Positions 45,841 to 59,612 of a stretch of 64,000 nucleotides of DNA are shown here, piece by piece. Every line of letters begins with the position of its first letter. Position 1 is the first letter of the stretch. The notes under the pieces were generated by a model. That model worked only from the letters and a program-made list of their open reading frames with translations, did no database searches and had not been told where the DNA came from. Position numbers and translations under genes: made by a program. Source of the stretch: Amphibalanus amphitrite (lineage: Eukaryota > Arthropoda > Thecostraca > Balanomorpha > Balanidae); assembly GCF_019059575.1 (NCBI RefSeq), contig NW_024883443.1:1-64000 (forward strand), written 5' to 3'.

Positions 45841-46440
45841 GTCTTCAGCGTCAATCAGTTATCTACCGCCGGAGTATCGCGGAGTATCTCCGGAGTATCT
45901 CCGAAATATCGCGAAAAAAAAATGTTTGTGGAGCGACAACCCCTCGGCCGGTGAGATAAACTAATAAATATCATTCATCAATGCAAAAGACACGCAGTCA
46001 TCAACTAGTCCAGCGTTACTATATATGCTGTTATTTCTGGATCGCCATAATTCCACAATGAACTCGGCGGCTGATGTTCTCGTGGACCACCCAGTCCCGT
46101 TTATATCAATTACAATATCTGTGAGACAGCATGGACCTCCTCTGGCGCCGCCCGTTCACCAATCGCCGATCACCAATCACTTCACCAATCACCGCCCGTT
46201 CACCAACCACAGTCTCCGTATGACGGATAGGTCACCTCCAGCCGGCGCGGGCGCGCGGCGGCCGCTCCGGAGCCGGCACCGGCGCCCCAAATTTTCCCGG
46301 CACGAGCCGCGCGCGTGCTGCGGCCCGCTGTTACCGGGCCGTCTTTCTCTCATCTCCTCCCGGGTCCGCTGTTCCCGGGGCAGCTCGCCGTCCTTCTCCT
46401 CTCTCCATACCCCTTACACTCTCTCCCTTCTGTCTTCTGA
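45841..46440. other. GC-rich region, possible promoter
   Basis: A CpG-dense block (46230-46390) follows an AT-rich stretch. No motif cluster or exon can be assigned. Confidence 0.35.
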
Positions 46441-46745
<305 letters not shown>

Positions 46746-48055
46746 CCGGGTCGGCAGCGTATGTCCCTAGGCGGTAACAGTAGAATACCTAATGACTCCA
46801 GTGACGTCAATACAGCTAGCCGTGACGTCAATGGAGCCCTCTAATTTGTGTTTTTGCCCGTTTTGGAAGATGTGGTCCCAGATAGGCGCCGCTCCTCGAC
46901 AGGAACGTTTAATGGCGGGGTCGGCTGAGGCGTTTACCAGGGTAGCGTCATGGGTCCACCGGTTTTTGAGGAGCTGAGATGGCCGACTCCAAACGGCTGC
47001 CTAGTGCCTGCGGTGTGCTATTCCTCTTTGGTGGGTGTGAAAAGGAGGAAAATCTTGCCGATAAGCAGCTTCCTGCGGATAAATGTAGGACCTTTGAAAC
47101 ATTTACAAATTCGATTCGATTTAGCTGTATAGTCGACTACAGAATGATGTTCCGCTCCTCAGAAGCTATCAGTTGACCGGAGCGCTAACGGCTAAGTTGT
47201 GCCATTTGTCACGCAATTAGCCGTGTCGATTGTGAGCACGGGACAAGGCGAATTGGTGAATTCAAAATTTGTGAATTCAGCCCGTGTGATGCGGCACAGC
47301 CTACCACTCCAGGCAACTAATTAAAAACGAAACATTGAAAGTCATATGACTTCGTTTAACTGCATCGAAAGCCGCTTCGCGACAGTCATATAATCCTCAA
47401 CGTAGTCCTCTCGTTCGTGGAACTAGATACGCTGGTGAAGTTTTAATTAGGTATAAAAAGTCGTTAAACGGTAGGGGGGAGTTAGGGACGTTGTTTGATA
47501 TCCTTAGAAACCTTTTAGAATAACACTGAATGCTGCCCGAAACCTTTCGAAAGCGTCTATAAATAACGCTACCAGGTGCACGGTCACAAGGTTGATCAGA
47601 GGCCTCTTGCACCTAACTACCTAGCTAGGTAAAATCGAAAAACCGGTTTTAGAATAAGCTAATCTAACAGTGGTAAATTTGTTTGCAATAGCCCAATACA
47701 TAATCCTACATGTGCTTGCTAAATTTTGCACGCTAATTGTTACATTTGAGACTTGGACTGGGTATGCGATGCAAAATAATCCAAGCTTTGGTGCAAGAGG
47801 ATTTTGGTGCAATTGGCCTCAGATCCTTACGGTTGCCAGTAAATAAGTATTGATATTTCGTTACTCTTCCACAACAGGCGGGACAAACAATAGCAGCCTT
47901 AGAAACAGTAAGTAGCAGCCTAAGTAACTTCAGAAGGCAGAAGCCTTGAGCGTAGTGGGGAGATGGCAAACTGGAATGCTATCAGTTTGAGGTAAAATAT
48001 CACAAAAGAGAGGTGTCTGTCGAATGGTCCTGGCACCAATAAAGCATGAGTTTAC
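46746..48055. other. Spacer with weak coding candidates
   Basis: Two GTGACGTCAAT words (46801, 46824) precede an ATG in good context at 46979 (GAGATGGCC) that opens 65 codons (MADSKRLPSACG...). No domain is recognised and no splice donor is evident, so no CDS is called. The rest is AT-rich. Confidence 0.3.
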
Positions 48056-49696
<1,641 letters not shown>

Positions 49697-49744
49697 CTGG
49701 TCAAATCGCTTGCCACTGATTATATTGAGTTTTGTTTCAAATAA

Positions 49745-50016
49745 TTAACCCGCGCCCCGTTGGGGTCTGCCGAGCAACGCACCCTGCTGGGGGGGGGGGC
49801 AATTTGCCCCCCCCCCCTAAGATCTCGAGAACCACGAACATAGCGACAAGCGGCAAACGGCGTTGGATAGTCCCAAAAGGGAACAACTTCCTTGTGACCC
49901 AATTTCAATGACCTAGGGCAAACCTTGTGACCCAATTTCAATGACCTAGGGCAAATTGATGACGTTCAGGTCAGGTCAAAGTTCGAATTTTCACCGTTTA
50001 CAGGCATTTCAAGGAA
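49745..50016. mobile_element. TTAA element, left half of a split copy
   Basis: TTAA-CCCGCGCCCCGTTGGGG, hairpin G-run CAATTTG C-run, a tandem 36-bp duplication (GTGACCCAATTTCAATGACC twice, 49895-49950). It breaks at TTCAAGGAA (50008-50016). The other half resumes at 60537. Confidence 0.85.
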
Positions 50017-50030
50017 GGGGAGCATTCATT

Positions 50031-50371
50031 CTGGCCAGGGTTCATAATGTCCAGGGTACGCTATGCCCAGTGTCAAAATGGCCAGTGCCTTGAATGGGCC
50101 AGAGTTCATAATGTCCAGGGATTGCATGGTCCAAATGTGGCCAACTGGCTGCAGATAGGGTATATTCAAAGAGGCCAGGGTTCATAATGTCCAGGGCACG
50201 ATGTGTCCAGTGTTCAAAATGGCCAGGGTTCATAATGTCCAGGGCACGATGTGTCCAGTATTCGAAATGGCCAGGGTTCATAATGTCCAGGGCACGATGT
50301 GTCCAGTGTTCAAAATGGCCAGTGCCTTGAATGGGCCAGAGTTCATAATGTCCAGGGATTACATAGTCACT
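50031..50371 (+). repeat. Minisatellite, left inverted arm
   Basis: Units of 45-60 bp combine GGCCAGGGTTCATAATGTCC, AGGGCACGATGTGTCCAGT and GTGCCTTGAATGGGCCAGAG. It mirrors 60187-60525. Confidence 0.92.
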
Positions 50372-50451
50372 GAAAGTGACGTCATTATGGAAAAAACACG
50401 GAATCAGCTCAATGCAAAGCAGTGCAGTGCCGAAGGCAATGCCTTAGGAGA

Positions 50452-50580
50452 GATTACAGGCAATAGTAAATCAAATATTTTTAGGTTAAGTGGTTATGTA
50501 TCTGGCTTCAGGCCGAAGGCCTGAAGCCTGATGCATAACCACTTAACCTAAAAATATTTGATTTACTATTGCTTGCAATC
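50452..50580. repeat. 120-bp near-perfect palindrome
   Basis: About 60 bp (AATAGTAAATCAAATATTTT...GGCTTCAGG) is repeated inverted around CCGAAGG, with only a few mismatches. It lies between the left minisatellite and the TTAGG array. Confidence 0.9.
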
Positions 50581-50631
50581 TATTCATGCGAGAAACTATT
50601 TCCTTATCCCTGGTAGGCAAACATCATTACC

Positions 50632-50706
50632 TTAGGTTAGGTTGGGTTAGGTTAGGTTAGGTTAGGTTAGGTTAGGTTAGGTTAGGTTAGGTTAGGTTAG
50701 GTTAGG
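50632..50706 (+). repeat. (TTAGG)n telomere-type array, left portion
   Basis: About 15 units with one TTGGG variant near the start. It abuts the poly(T) (poly(A) of the minus-strand retrotransposon) at 50707. Confidence 0.95.
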
Positions 50707-50713
50707 TTTTTTT

Positions 50714-51179
50714 ATAATTATATATATATATTTTTATTTCAACATTACATAGCTGTGTGTCCGTAGCGGAATTGTGCACACGTTGCACCACACCACACAC
50801 TACACACATGTACACACGTACACATCATACATAGTATACCCTTAATTAAAAAACATAACATCAACATGACTAAAAACATTATTAAAATTATGCAGCCCAC
50901 CTGGCCCGGCCGGGCGGTGATTAACCCCCGGCATTCACCGTCCGACCCCGGGGAGATCTGGGGGATACCCCCCCCCCGGCCGGGGAGATCTGGGGGATAC
51001 CTCCCCGGCGCCCCAGGCGGGCCGCCCCCCCCCCCTCCCCCCCCCCCGCATCGCCGCGCATTTCTGCGAGGCGGTGTCCCAGTCCAACGGCCCGGCCCGA
51101 CAGTCACCGCGCCGGCTGGCCGGGAGGGCGGGGGCCATGCGCAAAGCGCATATCCCTACTCCTAAACCTACTCCTACTC
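50714..51179 (-). other. 3' UTR of the non-LTR retrotransposon
   Basis: The coding strand contains tandem GGAGTAGG words just after the stop, a very GC-rich block with G- and C-runs (50925-51125), then AT-rich sequence with AATAAA. Confidence 0.75.
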
Positions 51180-52278
51180 CTACTCGCTTATCAACGCCTC
51201 GTTCGCCCGCTCCCATTTATCCTCAAAGTGTTTCCGATCACCCTTACACACCGCAATCATTCTTTCCAGCTCTCGGTCAGCACAAAGCCACCTGATCACT
51301 TCATCCAGGTTCAACCTCTCCCTATTTCCAATAACCATTTTACCTACTATAACTACATGATTAAAGAGGGTCGTCTTACCCAGGCCCAGTAGCACAGTCT
51401 TCGCATTAAATTCAGAACCTTCTTGCATAATTCGATTTGTAAGCATCCAATTTTTAATAGATTCCCAGAAAATCTGAACAACGGGGCAAAACCAAAATTT
51501 GTGTTCAATGCTATCTTCTACTTCGTAACACCTCTTACAATTTATAGATTCAACCACTCCAATCCGATGTAGCAATCGTTGAGTAGCACATGTTCTTGTA
51601 ATTATTTTATATTGCGCACTGCGATAACGCATAAAAATCGAGGCTAATTTGTTATTGGTATAAACTTCACTCCATGCGACCTCCCTAAGCATCGCACTCC
51701 ACTTACATTCCCATTTATGTGCATGGCTTTTAATCTGTTTCTGCATCAACTTCCAATAAATGTGTTTTGATCCTTGTGATTTGGAAACTATAAAAGACAA
51801 GCATGGGTCTATAAGAGGTCCAATTAGCTTAGTTTTGTTGGCTGCCTTCCAGGTTCTCGGTAAACTATTCACCAGACAATCATAGTCAAATTGCACACCT
51901 TCTATTCCATATTGAATTTTCATCTCCTCAAATGACATAATATTACCGTCTGCGTTCAGTAAATCGTTCAAATAATGTATCCCCTTAGAATACCACTCGT
52001 TGATTCTGCTAGTGCAAAATTTGCTTAAGTCAGAATACCAAAGCGTGCTTGCGGCCATTTCATCTAATGAGTAATCCCCATATGCATCTTTTAAGTCTGC
52101 TACTGCTTCCATAACCTCGCACCAGAAACGACTATATGACACTCGTCTACTGAAATTTCGCAAAGACACTGCATTTCTATCCCAGATGCAATTCTTCTGA
52201 CCTATTTTACTTTCAAAAAGTTGTATCCACTGGCTATCAGACTGCAACATTCGCCTAACCCACGCAATTTTCAACGAC
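51180..52278 (-). CDS. Non-LTR retrotransposon ORF2, segment 4 (C-terminal, zinc-knuckle)
   Basis: The last part of ORF2, open from the TTAA insertion to a stop at 51180-51182. Near its end is the cysteine-histidine motif CKRCYEVEDSIEHKFWFC (CX2CX8HX4C) found C-terminal to the reverse transcriptase in L1-type elements, where it contributes to RNA binding or target-primed synthesis. It connects in frame to segment 3 across the element at 52279-53171. About 470 bp of 3' UTR follow. Confidence 0.9.
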
Positions 52279-53171
52279 TTAACCCTCGCATGTGTGCGGC
52301 GTTTTCCAGCTTCTAATGTGTAGGGGGGGGGGTCGGTTGGACCCCCCCCCCCTTGCCGTTTGGCCCCTGATCGAGCTAGAGCTTCGCGGAAAAAACGAGC
52401 GTGTTGCCCGTGACGAGAGGAAGCCGATGATACCCAATTTTAAGGTCCTAGGTCATTGGTTGACCTTCCAGGTCAGGTCAATGACCCAAGGTCGGGAAAA
52501 TCGGGACCTGTTAGAAAGTCGTAAAGTGTGGCTGCTAAGGGGTTTTTCGGGGTGCTGATCACGAATATCGTGTTAGTTTTGATCACAGATGATGTCTTTA
52601 AGCATTTAGACCAGGTCGGGTCAGGTCAGGTCAGGTCAACCAGTAGGCGTCGTGACGGGTATTAGTATTACGTGTCAACCGCCTCTGACAGCTTCGTAAC
52701 ATGTTACGAAGTCACCAAAACTACTTCGTAAATGTTCAAATGGTTGCTAAATTCGAATTCAGCTCCAAAAACTAGCTTAGAAACATGTAAAACTCGAAAA
52801 AGTGAACCGAGGTCACCAAAGGTCAATGACCTGACCTGACCTTCAGGTGACCTTGACACCCACCCTAATGCATGGGAGCAACATCAAATCACATGTTTGA
52901 ACGTTTGAAACCACGAAAAGCTTGCAAACGCGCGGCTAATGCCAGTCGACATACGCGGAATCGCGATTCCGGCCAAACATGGTCTCGGAAAAGAGGTCAC
53001 AGGTCAAAGGTCATTGGGGTCAGGGTCATGAAATTTTCAGGGTAGGTGTAAAATTGATCAATGCGAGGGTACTGAAAGTTTCGTCGCGATCGGCCGCTTT
53101 TTACGCGAGTTATTCGCGAAAAACCATGGGGGGGGGGTCCATCCGACCCCCCCTACACATGCGAGGGTTAA
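52279..53171. mobile_element. TTAA element inside retrotransposon ORF2 (group of 11018-11940)
   Basis: TTAA-CCCTCGCATGTGTGCGGCG at the left; CACATGCGAGGG-TTAA at the right. Hairpin arms are GGTCGGTTGGACC and GGTCCATCCGACC. 893 bp. It separates ORF2 segments 3 and 4 without loss of coding sequence. Confidence 0.95.
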
Positions 53172-54448
53172 GGTACAGGTTGACGTCTATCATTCCAGCT
53201 CCTCCATATTCTATCGGTTGTACAAGACTCTTCCTACTTATCTTATCTCGCTTCCCGTTCCATACAAAATTGAATAGAATCGTATTTAACTCTTTCAAAA
53301 AATCAGGCGATGGATTCGGTAGTGCCGCGAATAAATGTGTCAGTTTAGGTATTATTAGACTTTTTATTACACATATTTTCCCGTATATGGTTAGGTATCT
53401 TTTCTGCCAGTCTTTAATAGTCGCATGAATTTCTCCCTTTTTCCTTTCAAAGTTATTATTGGTCATTTTCTGGATATCATTTTCGTAAATGATTCCAAGA
53501 ACCTTTTTCTGTTTTGTCCATTTAATCGGAAGTTCTTCACAGATCTTTGCTTTATTCTGTACATCATAACCTACCCACATAGCCTCGGTTTTAGTTATAT
53601 TCGGCCGCAATCCAGAGAACTTCGCGAACACTCCTAGGTCATGAAAAAGGCATCTGCAGCTGTTGACAGAGCCATCTAAGAAAAAGAGGGTATCATCCGC
53701 ATAACATGATACTTTGTTCTCTACGTCACCTATTGCAATTCCACGAATATTCTTGTTTTGCCTCACAAGTGAAGCTAAACACTCAATGGCCAACAAGAAA
53801 ATATAAGGACTTACAGGGTCCCCCTGTCTACAGGATCTAAGCAGTTTAACTTTGTTAGACAAATGTCCATTGTATAGAATTCTTGCATATGTCCTCTCAT
53901 TCATCAAATGAAACCATCTAATGGATTCTGCAGGGAAGTTATACTTATCCAGAGCGGCGCTAATAAATTTCCAGCTTAGTGTGTTGAACGCCCCTTCAAT
54001 ATCCAGACTCAAAAAGATCCCGGAACGTCCTTCATGTTCCAAATACGTCATGATATCACTCATCAACCGCGTATTGTCTCCGATAAATCGACCTTTAATG
54101 AACCCAGTCTGTGCTGGATCTACTAACTTCCCTACCACTTGTTTGTATCTATTTGCTATACAAGCGGATAAAATTTTATAACTTGTGTTCAAGAGCGTAA
54201 TAGGTCGATATGAATTGATCAGGTTCCTGGGTTTCCCACCCTTCGGTATCAAAGTTATGATACCTTCTCTTAATGACGGTGGCATGACTCGTGACGTGAA
54301 GCAAGACGACAACATCCTCATCACAATAAATTTTAGATCTATCCAAAAGAATTTATAAAACTCTGCTGGAAACCCGTCACTACCTGGCGACTTATTGTTT
54401 TTCATTGCATAAAGGGCGTGTCCAGCCTCCTTCAATGTCAACGCTACT
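53168..54448 (-). CDS. Non-LTR retrotransposon ORF2, segment 3 (reverse transcriptase)
   Basis: Reverse transcriptase domain for target-primed reverse transcription. Motifs in order: NNKSPGSDGFPAEFYK, RPITLLNTSYKIL, QTGFIKGRFIGDN, LSLDIEGAFNTLSW (first catalytic Asp), RQGDPVSPYIFLLAIE, YADDTLFFLDGS (catalytic Asp pair), FSGLRPNITKTE, KKVLGI. All expected motifs are present and there are no stops. It is bounded by TTAA elements at 53168-53171 and 54449-54452; reading frame is continuous with segments 2 and 4 across both. Confidence 0.95.
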
Positions 54449-55492
54449 TTAACCCTCGCCGGCCGAGGGGGGGGGGCGGGTGCCGCCCCCCCCCCCATAG
54501 GGTTTTTTTCGCGATAGCTCCGAACACGCTGGCGATAGAGAGCTCAAACTTGGCATACCTGACCTTTGATCCAAGCCGCATCTTTTGACACCAACCGCAT
54601 TTTTGGGTCAGGTCAGGTCACTGACCTATGACGTCATAAGTGAACCTCTGCACGGTCTTCAGATGTCGCAACTTCGCAACGCCCTCACTGCCAGAGGAGA
54701 TGTCACAGGGAAATGAAACTTGCAGGATCTAGTATCCATTATGAGTCTCACATTTTGTATATCTCGGATTTTTCCTAAAGGTCATATGAGGTCAGGTCAT
54801 TTTCGTGACCTCACCATTATAAGTCAATGGGGAAAAATTCAAACTGCTATTCTGGCGCCGGGAACGATCTCCAACTATCTCAAGCACACAGAATCGTGAT
54901 TTGATGCACTCCTTGCAAGGTTAGATGCGTCACTTTTGCAATGTTGACCTTGCGTGACGTCATTTATGACGTCATCAAGGTCATATTAGTTTTTCGTCAA
55001 TAACTCCCGATCAAATTAAGCTAGCGAGTCGAGAAAGCCACCAATGGACTCAGGAAGACCTGCCGAATCGAATGATATGCGATATGACCTCTTTCGACCA
55101 ACTTCGTGACCTGGGGGTGCTGACCTGACCTTGACCTGAGGTCAACACCCTAAGTTGACCTGACCCGAACAAAAAGTATATTATTCGACGCGCCTGAGCG
55201 AGGCGAACACGATGCTGCCAAAATCGCGGCTCTGCGGCCGTTTTTTGCGAAGTTATTCACCAAAAACTCAACCGTACCCTGTGGCACTTGACCTGACCTC
55301 AGAGGTCACCGGTTGACCTAGGACCTTAAAATCGGGTACCAATCTCTGCGTCTCGTAACGGCGCACACGCTCGTTTTTTCCGCGACGCGCTAGCTCCACC
55401 AGGGGCGAAACGGCGAGGGGGGGGTCGTACCCGCCCCCCCCCCCCCTCGGCCGGCGCGTATGTAGAAAACCAATAGGTCCGGCGAGGGTTAA
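54449..55492. mobile_element. TTAA element inside retrotransposon ORF2 (group of 19833-20867)
   Basis: TTAA-CCCTCGCCGGCCGAGGG; right end GGTCCGGCGAGGG-TTAA. 1044 bp. Very close to 19833-20867 (same ends, same hairpins, few substitutions), which points to recent activity of this group. Confidence 0.95.
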
Positions 55493-56188
55493 TATGGTCT
55501 ATATCGACCTTAGTAAGTTTTTGAAGTTCTACACAGTTCAAAAATTCAAGCGGATCGTCTTCCGTGTCGTGTGACCGAAACATCTCGCTGAAATGACGCT
55601 CTACCACGCTAAGAATTTCATTTTGATTTTGAACTGTCTCGCCATCATCTGTCTGCAAACACGGTATTAATTTGCTAACGTAATTGCGTTTTTCCAGACC
55701 CAAGAAATACTTGGTCGATCTCTCCCCTTCTTCAAACCATTGCACCCTAGATCGGGTTATGTTCCCACTCATCAAAATTTGTCTATGCTCTTCTAGTTTT
55801 CCCTGAGCATCCGCCAGTTCACTAGCCGTTTCACGGTTAGGATTACTATTCATTGTTTGCTCAAGTTGAGATACTGCAAGTTTTAATACCCTTCCCTCTC
55901 TTCTGTAATGTTTTGCCTTTTTAATTCCATCAGTTATACTTTCTGTTCTGAGATTTAAAATTAGCACCTCAAACAAAAGCGAATCACTTATAGTGAATTG
56001 CACGTCACTGAAATATTCAGTACCTATAACTGACTGCAGAAATTCATGCGAGTATACGGGTAAGGCATAGTCTATGATTGTATTTACTATAGTTCGCTTT
56101 ATTAAAGTGGAGTATTCTTGATCCCGCAATAAAGAACAATTAAACTTAAATAAACCTCTTCCTCTATCTTGGTTCGCGAAGTTCAGCG
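55489..56188 (-). CDS. Non-LTR retrotransposon ORF2, segment 2 (endonuclease-RT linker)
   Basis: A 700-bp open segment. It carries the conserved linker region preceding the reverse transcriptase, including SRVQWFEEGERSTKYFLGLE, a signature of L1-type ORF2 proteins, and a charged, probably helical stretch before it. It has no stops. Flanking TTAA elements at both sides leave the frame intact. Confidence 0.93.
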
Positions 56189-57102
56189 TTAACCCTCGCC
56201 CGCACATGCCATTTTCCCATCCTAGAACGCACATGGGGGGGGGGGGGTGGTTGCCACCCCCCCCGCGCCATTTCGTTCCTGTTGGAGATAGAGCTTAGCG
56301 GTAAAGACCAAAAAGATTCTTTGGGAAGAGACGAATCCAATGATACCCAGTTTTACCTTCTCAGGTCAGTCATTGACCTTCCAGGTCAGGTCAAACTAAA
56401 AAATGTTGCTGTTTTGGGTCACCGTTGGATATCAAGTGCGCTGCTTATCAAATACCGATGACGATGCTGTTTTCTGGTGCCAAGCCAGCTAGAACCTCTT
56501 TGTCACACTACCCGACCATAATTTTGCTGCTGAGGTCATTTCAGGTCAAGTTAGGTCAAGGTCAATTATATGTGTTTGTATGTCTGTGTGTGTCTGTGTG
56601 TATGCTGATGTGTGCACCGATTGTTTTTGGGTCCATATTACATGAAATCATGATCTGAGAAGCTTTTACCAAAAATGCAGTCAAAAAACTTCACAAAAAG
56701 TAAATTCAGCTTGCCTAAAACGCAATTATCTTAGATGACCTAGGTTGACCTTGACCCTGACCTTGACCCCTGTACATCGTCGAACAACATGTTCCATGAT
56801 AGGTGGGAGGTAAGACTGGCAAAAAAGGCCGAAATCAGGGTGTCAAAAGCTCACAAGGCCCATGGCAAACGCAAGATGTTGAGAATTGGCCATTTGGGTC
56901 ATGACATGACCTGAAAAACAAGGTCATATCTCCGAAACCAAAAATCACAGAAACTTGAAATTTTCAGTGGACATCAAGAAAGGATAGAGGAGCAGCTATA
57001 CGAAAAATCAGCCTTCTAGCTCTAAAAATGTTGAGTGCAGAGCAGAAAGACTACCTGAGGGGGGTGGCAACCACCCCCCCCCCATGTGCGGGCGAGGGTT
57101 AA
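56189..57102. mobile_element. TTAA element inside retrotransposon ORF2 (CACATG-ended group, copy 2)
   Basis: TTAA-CCCTCGCCCGCACATG with its exact inverse at 57083-57102. Hairpin arms GGTGGTTGCCACC and GGTGGCAACCACC. 914 bp; nearly identical to 61968-62879. Confidence 0.95.
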
Positions 57103-57855
57103 ACAAACCATAGAATGGTCGGTTCTATAACCTGGAACAATAGTAGCCTCAACTGTCACCGCACACAGTTCCTCTGATATAACAAAGAAATCAAGTCTGG
57201 CCTGTTTGATCTCGGGATTGATAACACGCCATGTATATTGCCTTTCGTCAGGATTACGCCTCCTGTATATATCTACCAGGTTTCTCTTTTTAAGAATTTC
57301 CAAAACTTTGCCTCTCGCTCTAGGGTGATTACTGCGCCTATACCCGTACGTATCTAGTCCCTGATCCATAACTAAATTCCAATCACCAGCAATAATAATT
57401 GGGAGATCGTTATAGTCTTCAAGTATTCTATCTCTGTTGCTGAAAAACATTGGATTGTCCGTATTTGGCGCATAAATGTTCACCAAGATAAGCTGGTACA
57501 CTTTATCAATAGTAATTTTTGCTATTATAAAGTTTCCATCTCTATCGTATGTCACATTACTGTACTCAACTTCAACTCCGTGAGTCAATATCGCGACCCC
57601 TCTAGCATTATGTGTGTATGGCGCTAATAAAATGTCTTTACCCCAACTATTTCTGAATTCGTTCTGTTTATCAGCTTTGCAGTGTATATCCTGAAGAAGA
57701 AGAATATTATATCCATCTTTCCTTAATTTATTGAACACATCTCTACGTTTTCTGAAATCTGCTAAGCCCCTGCAATTTAGCGAGCAAAAATTCAAATTAC
57801 TACTTCCCATAATTACTGTCTGAGGTCCAAGCTGTGCCACTGACCCTGGGCGCAT
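57099..57855 (-). CDS. Non-LTR retrotransposon ORF2, segment 1 (apurinic-type endonuclease)
   Basis: N-terminal endonuclease that nicks target DNA. Motifs: SLNCRGLADFRKR, LLLQDIH (catalytic acidic position as in Tx1-type elements), NIYAPN, IIAGDWN, ARLDFFVISEEL, RTDHSMVCL. The start at 57855 gives 15 residues before MGSSNLNF; the internal ATG at 57810 is an alternative. It lies 365 bp downstream of the ORF1 stop. Counting through the four segments, ORF2 would have about 1278 codons, normal for the family. Confidence 0.93.
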
Positions 57856-58220
57856 CGCCCCTGATCTCTCTTACATATAGCGTTACTATCCTTAATTCTA
57901 CCGCCTTCTAATAGGCAACAACAACACAATGAAATGAACTGTTCGATACACACATTTAATACAACGTTGCCGCCTAAGTCAAAACAGCAACACAAAGTAC
58001 TGAACAGTACGAGATGCTTACTTAACATCGCGTTGCCACGTACGACTAAACTAAATGCTGACTTCTTAAAGTACACTTCAAGGTAAAACAGCGCTGCCGT
58101 CGCATCAGTGCCGCACCCCGCCGCGATATACCGACAATGATGCTGGCTATCAGGTGACCTTATCCAGTTATCCATATCAATTATCATCGTGTTGATCGTC
58201 CTTCACTGTTCTGACCTGCC
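57856..58220 (-). other. ORF1-ORF2 intergenic spacer of the retrotransposon
   Basis: 365 bp between the ORF1 stop and the ORF2 start. The open frame crossing it has Cys-rich composition and no domain; not called. Confidence 0.7.
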
Positions 58221-59612
58221 CTAATCACACTTACTGTGACCTCGCGGGGGCCCCAGGAACTGTCGGATGTCCGCTCCTTGCCGCCGGCGGAGGTTGGACA
58301 TCGGCTCGCCACCCTGGCGTCTGTCCGTCCGCGCGGCTGGACGGCGCTCCGGTTCGCCAAGTTCAGGCTCGAGCTCGCGCCTGCTGTGACCCTGCTGTTG
58401 AACAGCAGACGCGCGAACAGGAGCTGCAGATCGGTCTTCCTGGGCCTCGTTGCAGTCTCGTGGTCTGTGCTGTTGCATTGGACTGGCGGTTGCCGTGGTG
58501 GCTGACACGGTTCTCCTGGTTGTTGGTTCCGGCGACTGTATGGTTTGGCCGTCACCGTCACCGCCATCTCGGGCCTCGCGTCCCGCCACCTGGTGGCTGG
58601 CTCGGCGGCTCCCGTCGGCGTGTGAGTCGGCGTGAGAGCTGGCTGGAGTGTGCATCTCGAGCTCCTGGGAAGCTGGAGACTCCGAGCTAGCAGCCCGCCG
58701 TGGCTGGTCCGCCGGTTCCGTCGGCACGCTGCTGTGCTGCTGGCTGCCGGCAGACGGGGCTGCGGCTCCGTTTCGGCCGATGAAACTGATCAGCCTCCGC
58801 AGCTCCTCCTCACCGCGCACAGGGCGCGGGCGCTCGCCTTGGCTCACCACGACAAATACGGTGCCGCTCCTGGTGAGAACTGTGGCGATTTTCTTTTCCC
58901 TCTTCATGAGCGAGAGCTCATTGAAGATAATCAGCCGTTGTTTGGTCAGACTCTCCCTGATATACAGGCCTGTCCCCCGCAGTTTTGTTTTATTGCGGAA
59001 CAGAATGTCTCTATCTGACCCAGGCCTGGAAGTTACGAACCGCACCCTGATCTGCCTGTCTTCTCGGTGAACTTCGCTGATCTGGTCCATGTCTATCTGG
59101 AACTCCAGTAGCTGCGCCAGCATGGAAGACAGCATCTGTGGCGTGTTCTCTCTGCCGTTCCTGGGGCGGCGAGGGACGGCGGGGCCGGAGAAAATCAGCC
59201 AGTCCATCATCTTGCTCTGCTGAATGTCGTCCAGCTCCAACTCCAGTGTGCAGAGGCGCTTGGCACAGCGGAGAAAGTCCTGTTCAGCCTGCTCCGCCCG
59301 CTTTTCAACTGTTACGAGACGTTTACTCAGCGTTTCATTGACGGTTAAGGCGAATGATAAGGAATTCTCCAGTGCTGTCATTCTCTCCTCAGTACATCGT
59401 TTGATTTCTTCCGTGATACATTTCCGACTGTCTTGATTTTCAGCTCTGATGAATTTCTTCAGGTCTGCGATCACACCATCTCCTGTGTCGGGCCCAGTCG
59501 TGCTGTCCTCTTCTAACAGCTCCACATCGTCCTCTTCATTTCCGTCCGTGCGCCTGGTTTTTGCGGCCTCCTTGAGCAATGGGCTGACATTTTTCCGCTT
59601 CGGTTTTCCCAT
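58221..59612 (-). CDS. Non-LTR retrotransposon ORF1 (coiled-coil RNA-binding protein)
   Basis: 463 residues starting MGKPKRKNVSPLL. A basic N terminus (1-22), acidic linker, long coiled coil at about 48-135 and an L1-ORF1-like RNA-binding domain at about 136-257 (starting MMDWLIFSGP). The tail from about 285 is Ser/Arg/Gln-rich and low-complexity. Expected role: trimerise and coat the element RNA as nucleic-acid chaperone. Intact; start chosen as the first ATG after a stop-rich leader. The plus-strand frames opposite the GC-rich tail are shadows. Confidence 0.88.
   Translation of the reverse strand: MGKPKRKNVSPLLKEAAKTRRTDGNEEDDVELLEEDSTTGPDTGDGVIADLKKFIRAENQDSRKCITEEIKRCTEERMTALENSLSFALTVNETLSKRLVTVEKRAEQAEQDFLRCAKRLCTLELELDDIQQSKMMDWLIFSGPAVPRRPRNGRENTPQMLSSMLAQLLEFQIDMDQISEVHREDRQIRVRFVTSRPGSDRDILFRNKTKLRGTGLYIRESLTKQRLIIFNELSLMKREKKIATVLTRSGTVFVVVSQGERPRPVRGEEELRRLISFIGRNGAAAPSAGSQQHSSVPTEPADQPRRAASSESPASQELEMHTPASSHADSHADGSRRASHQVAGREARDGGDGDGQTIQSPEPTTRRTVSATTATASPMQQHRPRDCNEAQEDRSAAPVRASAVQQQGHSRRELEPELGEPERRPAARTDRRQGGEPMSNLRRRQGADIRQFLGPPRGHSKCD

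Noticed and set aside
58236-59070. Plus-strand frames opposite retrotransposon ORF1
   Set aside because: Shadows of the GC-rich, intact ORF1 on the minus strand.
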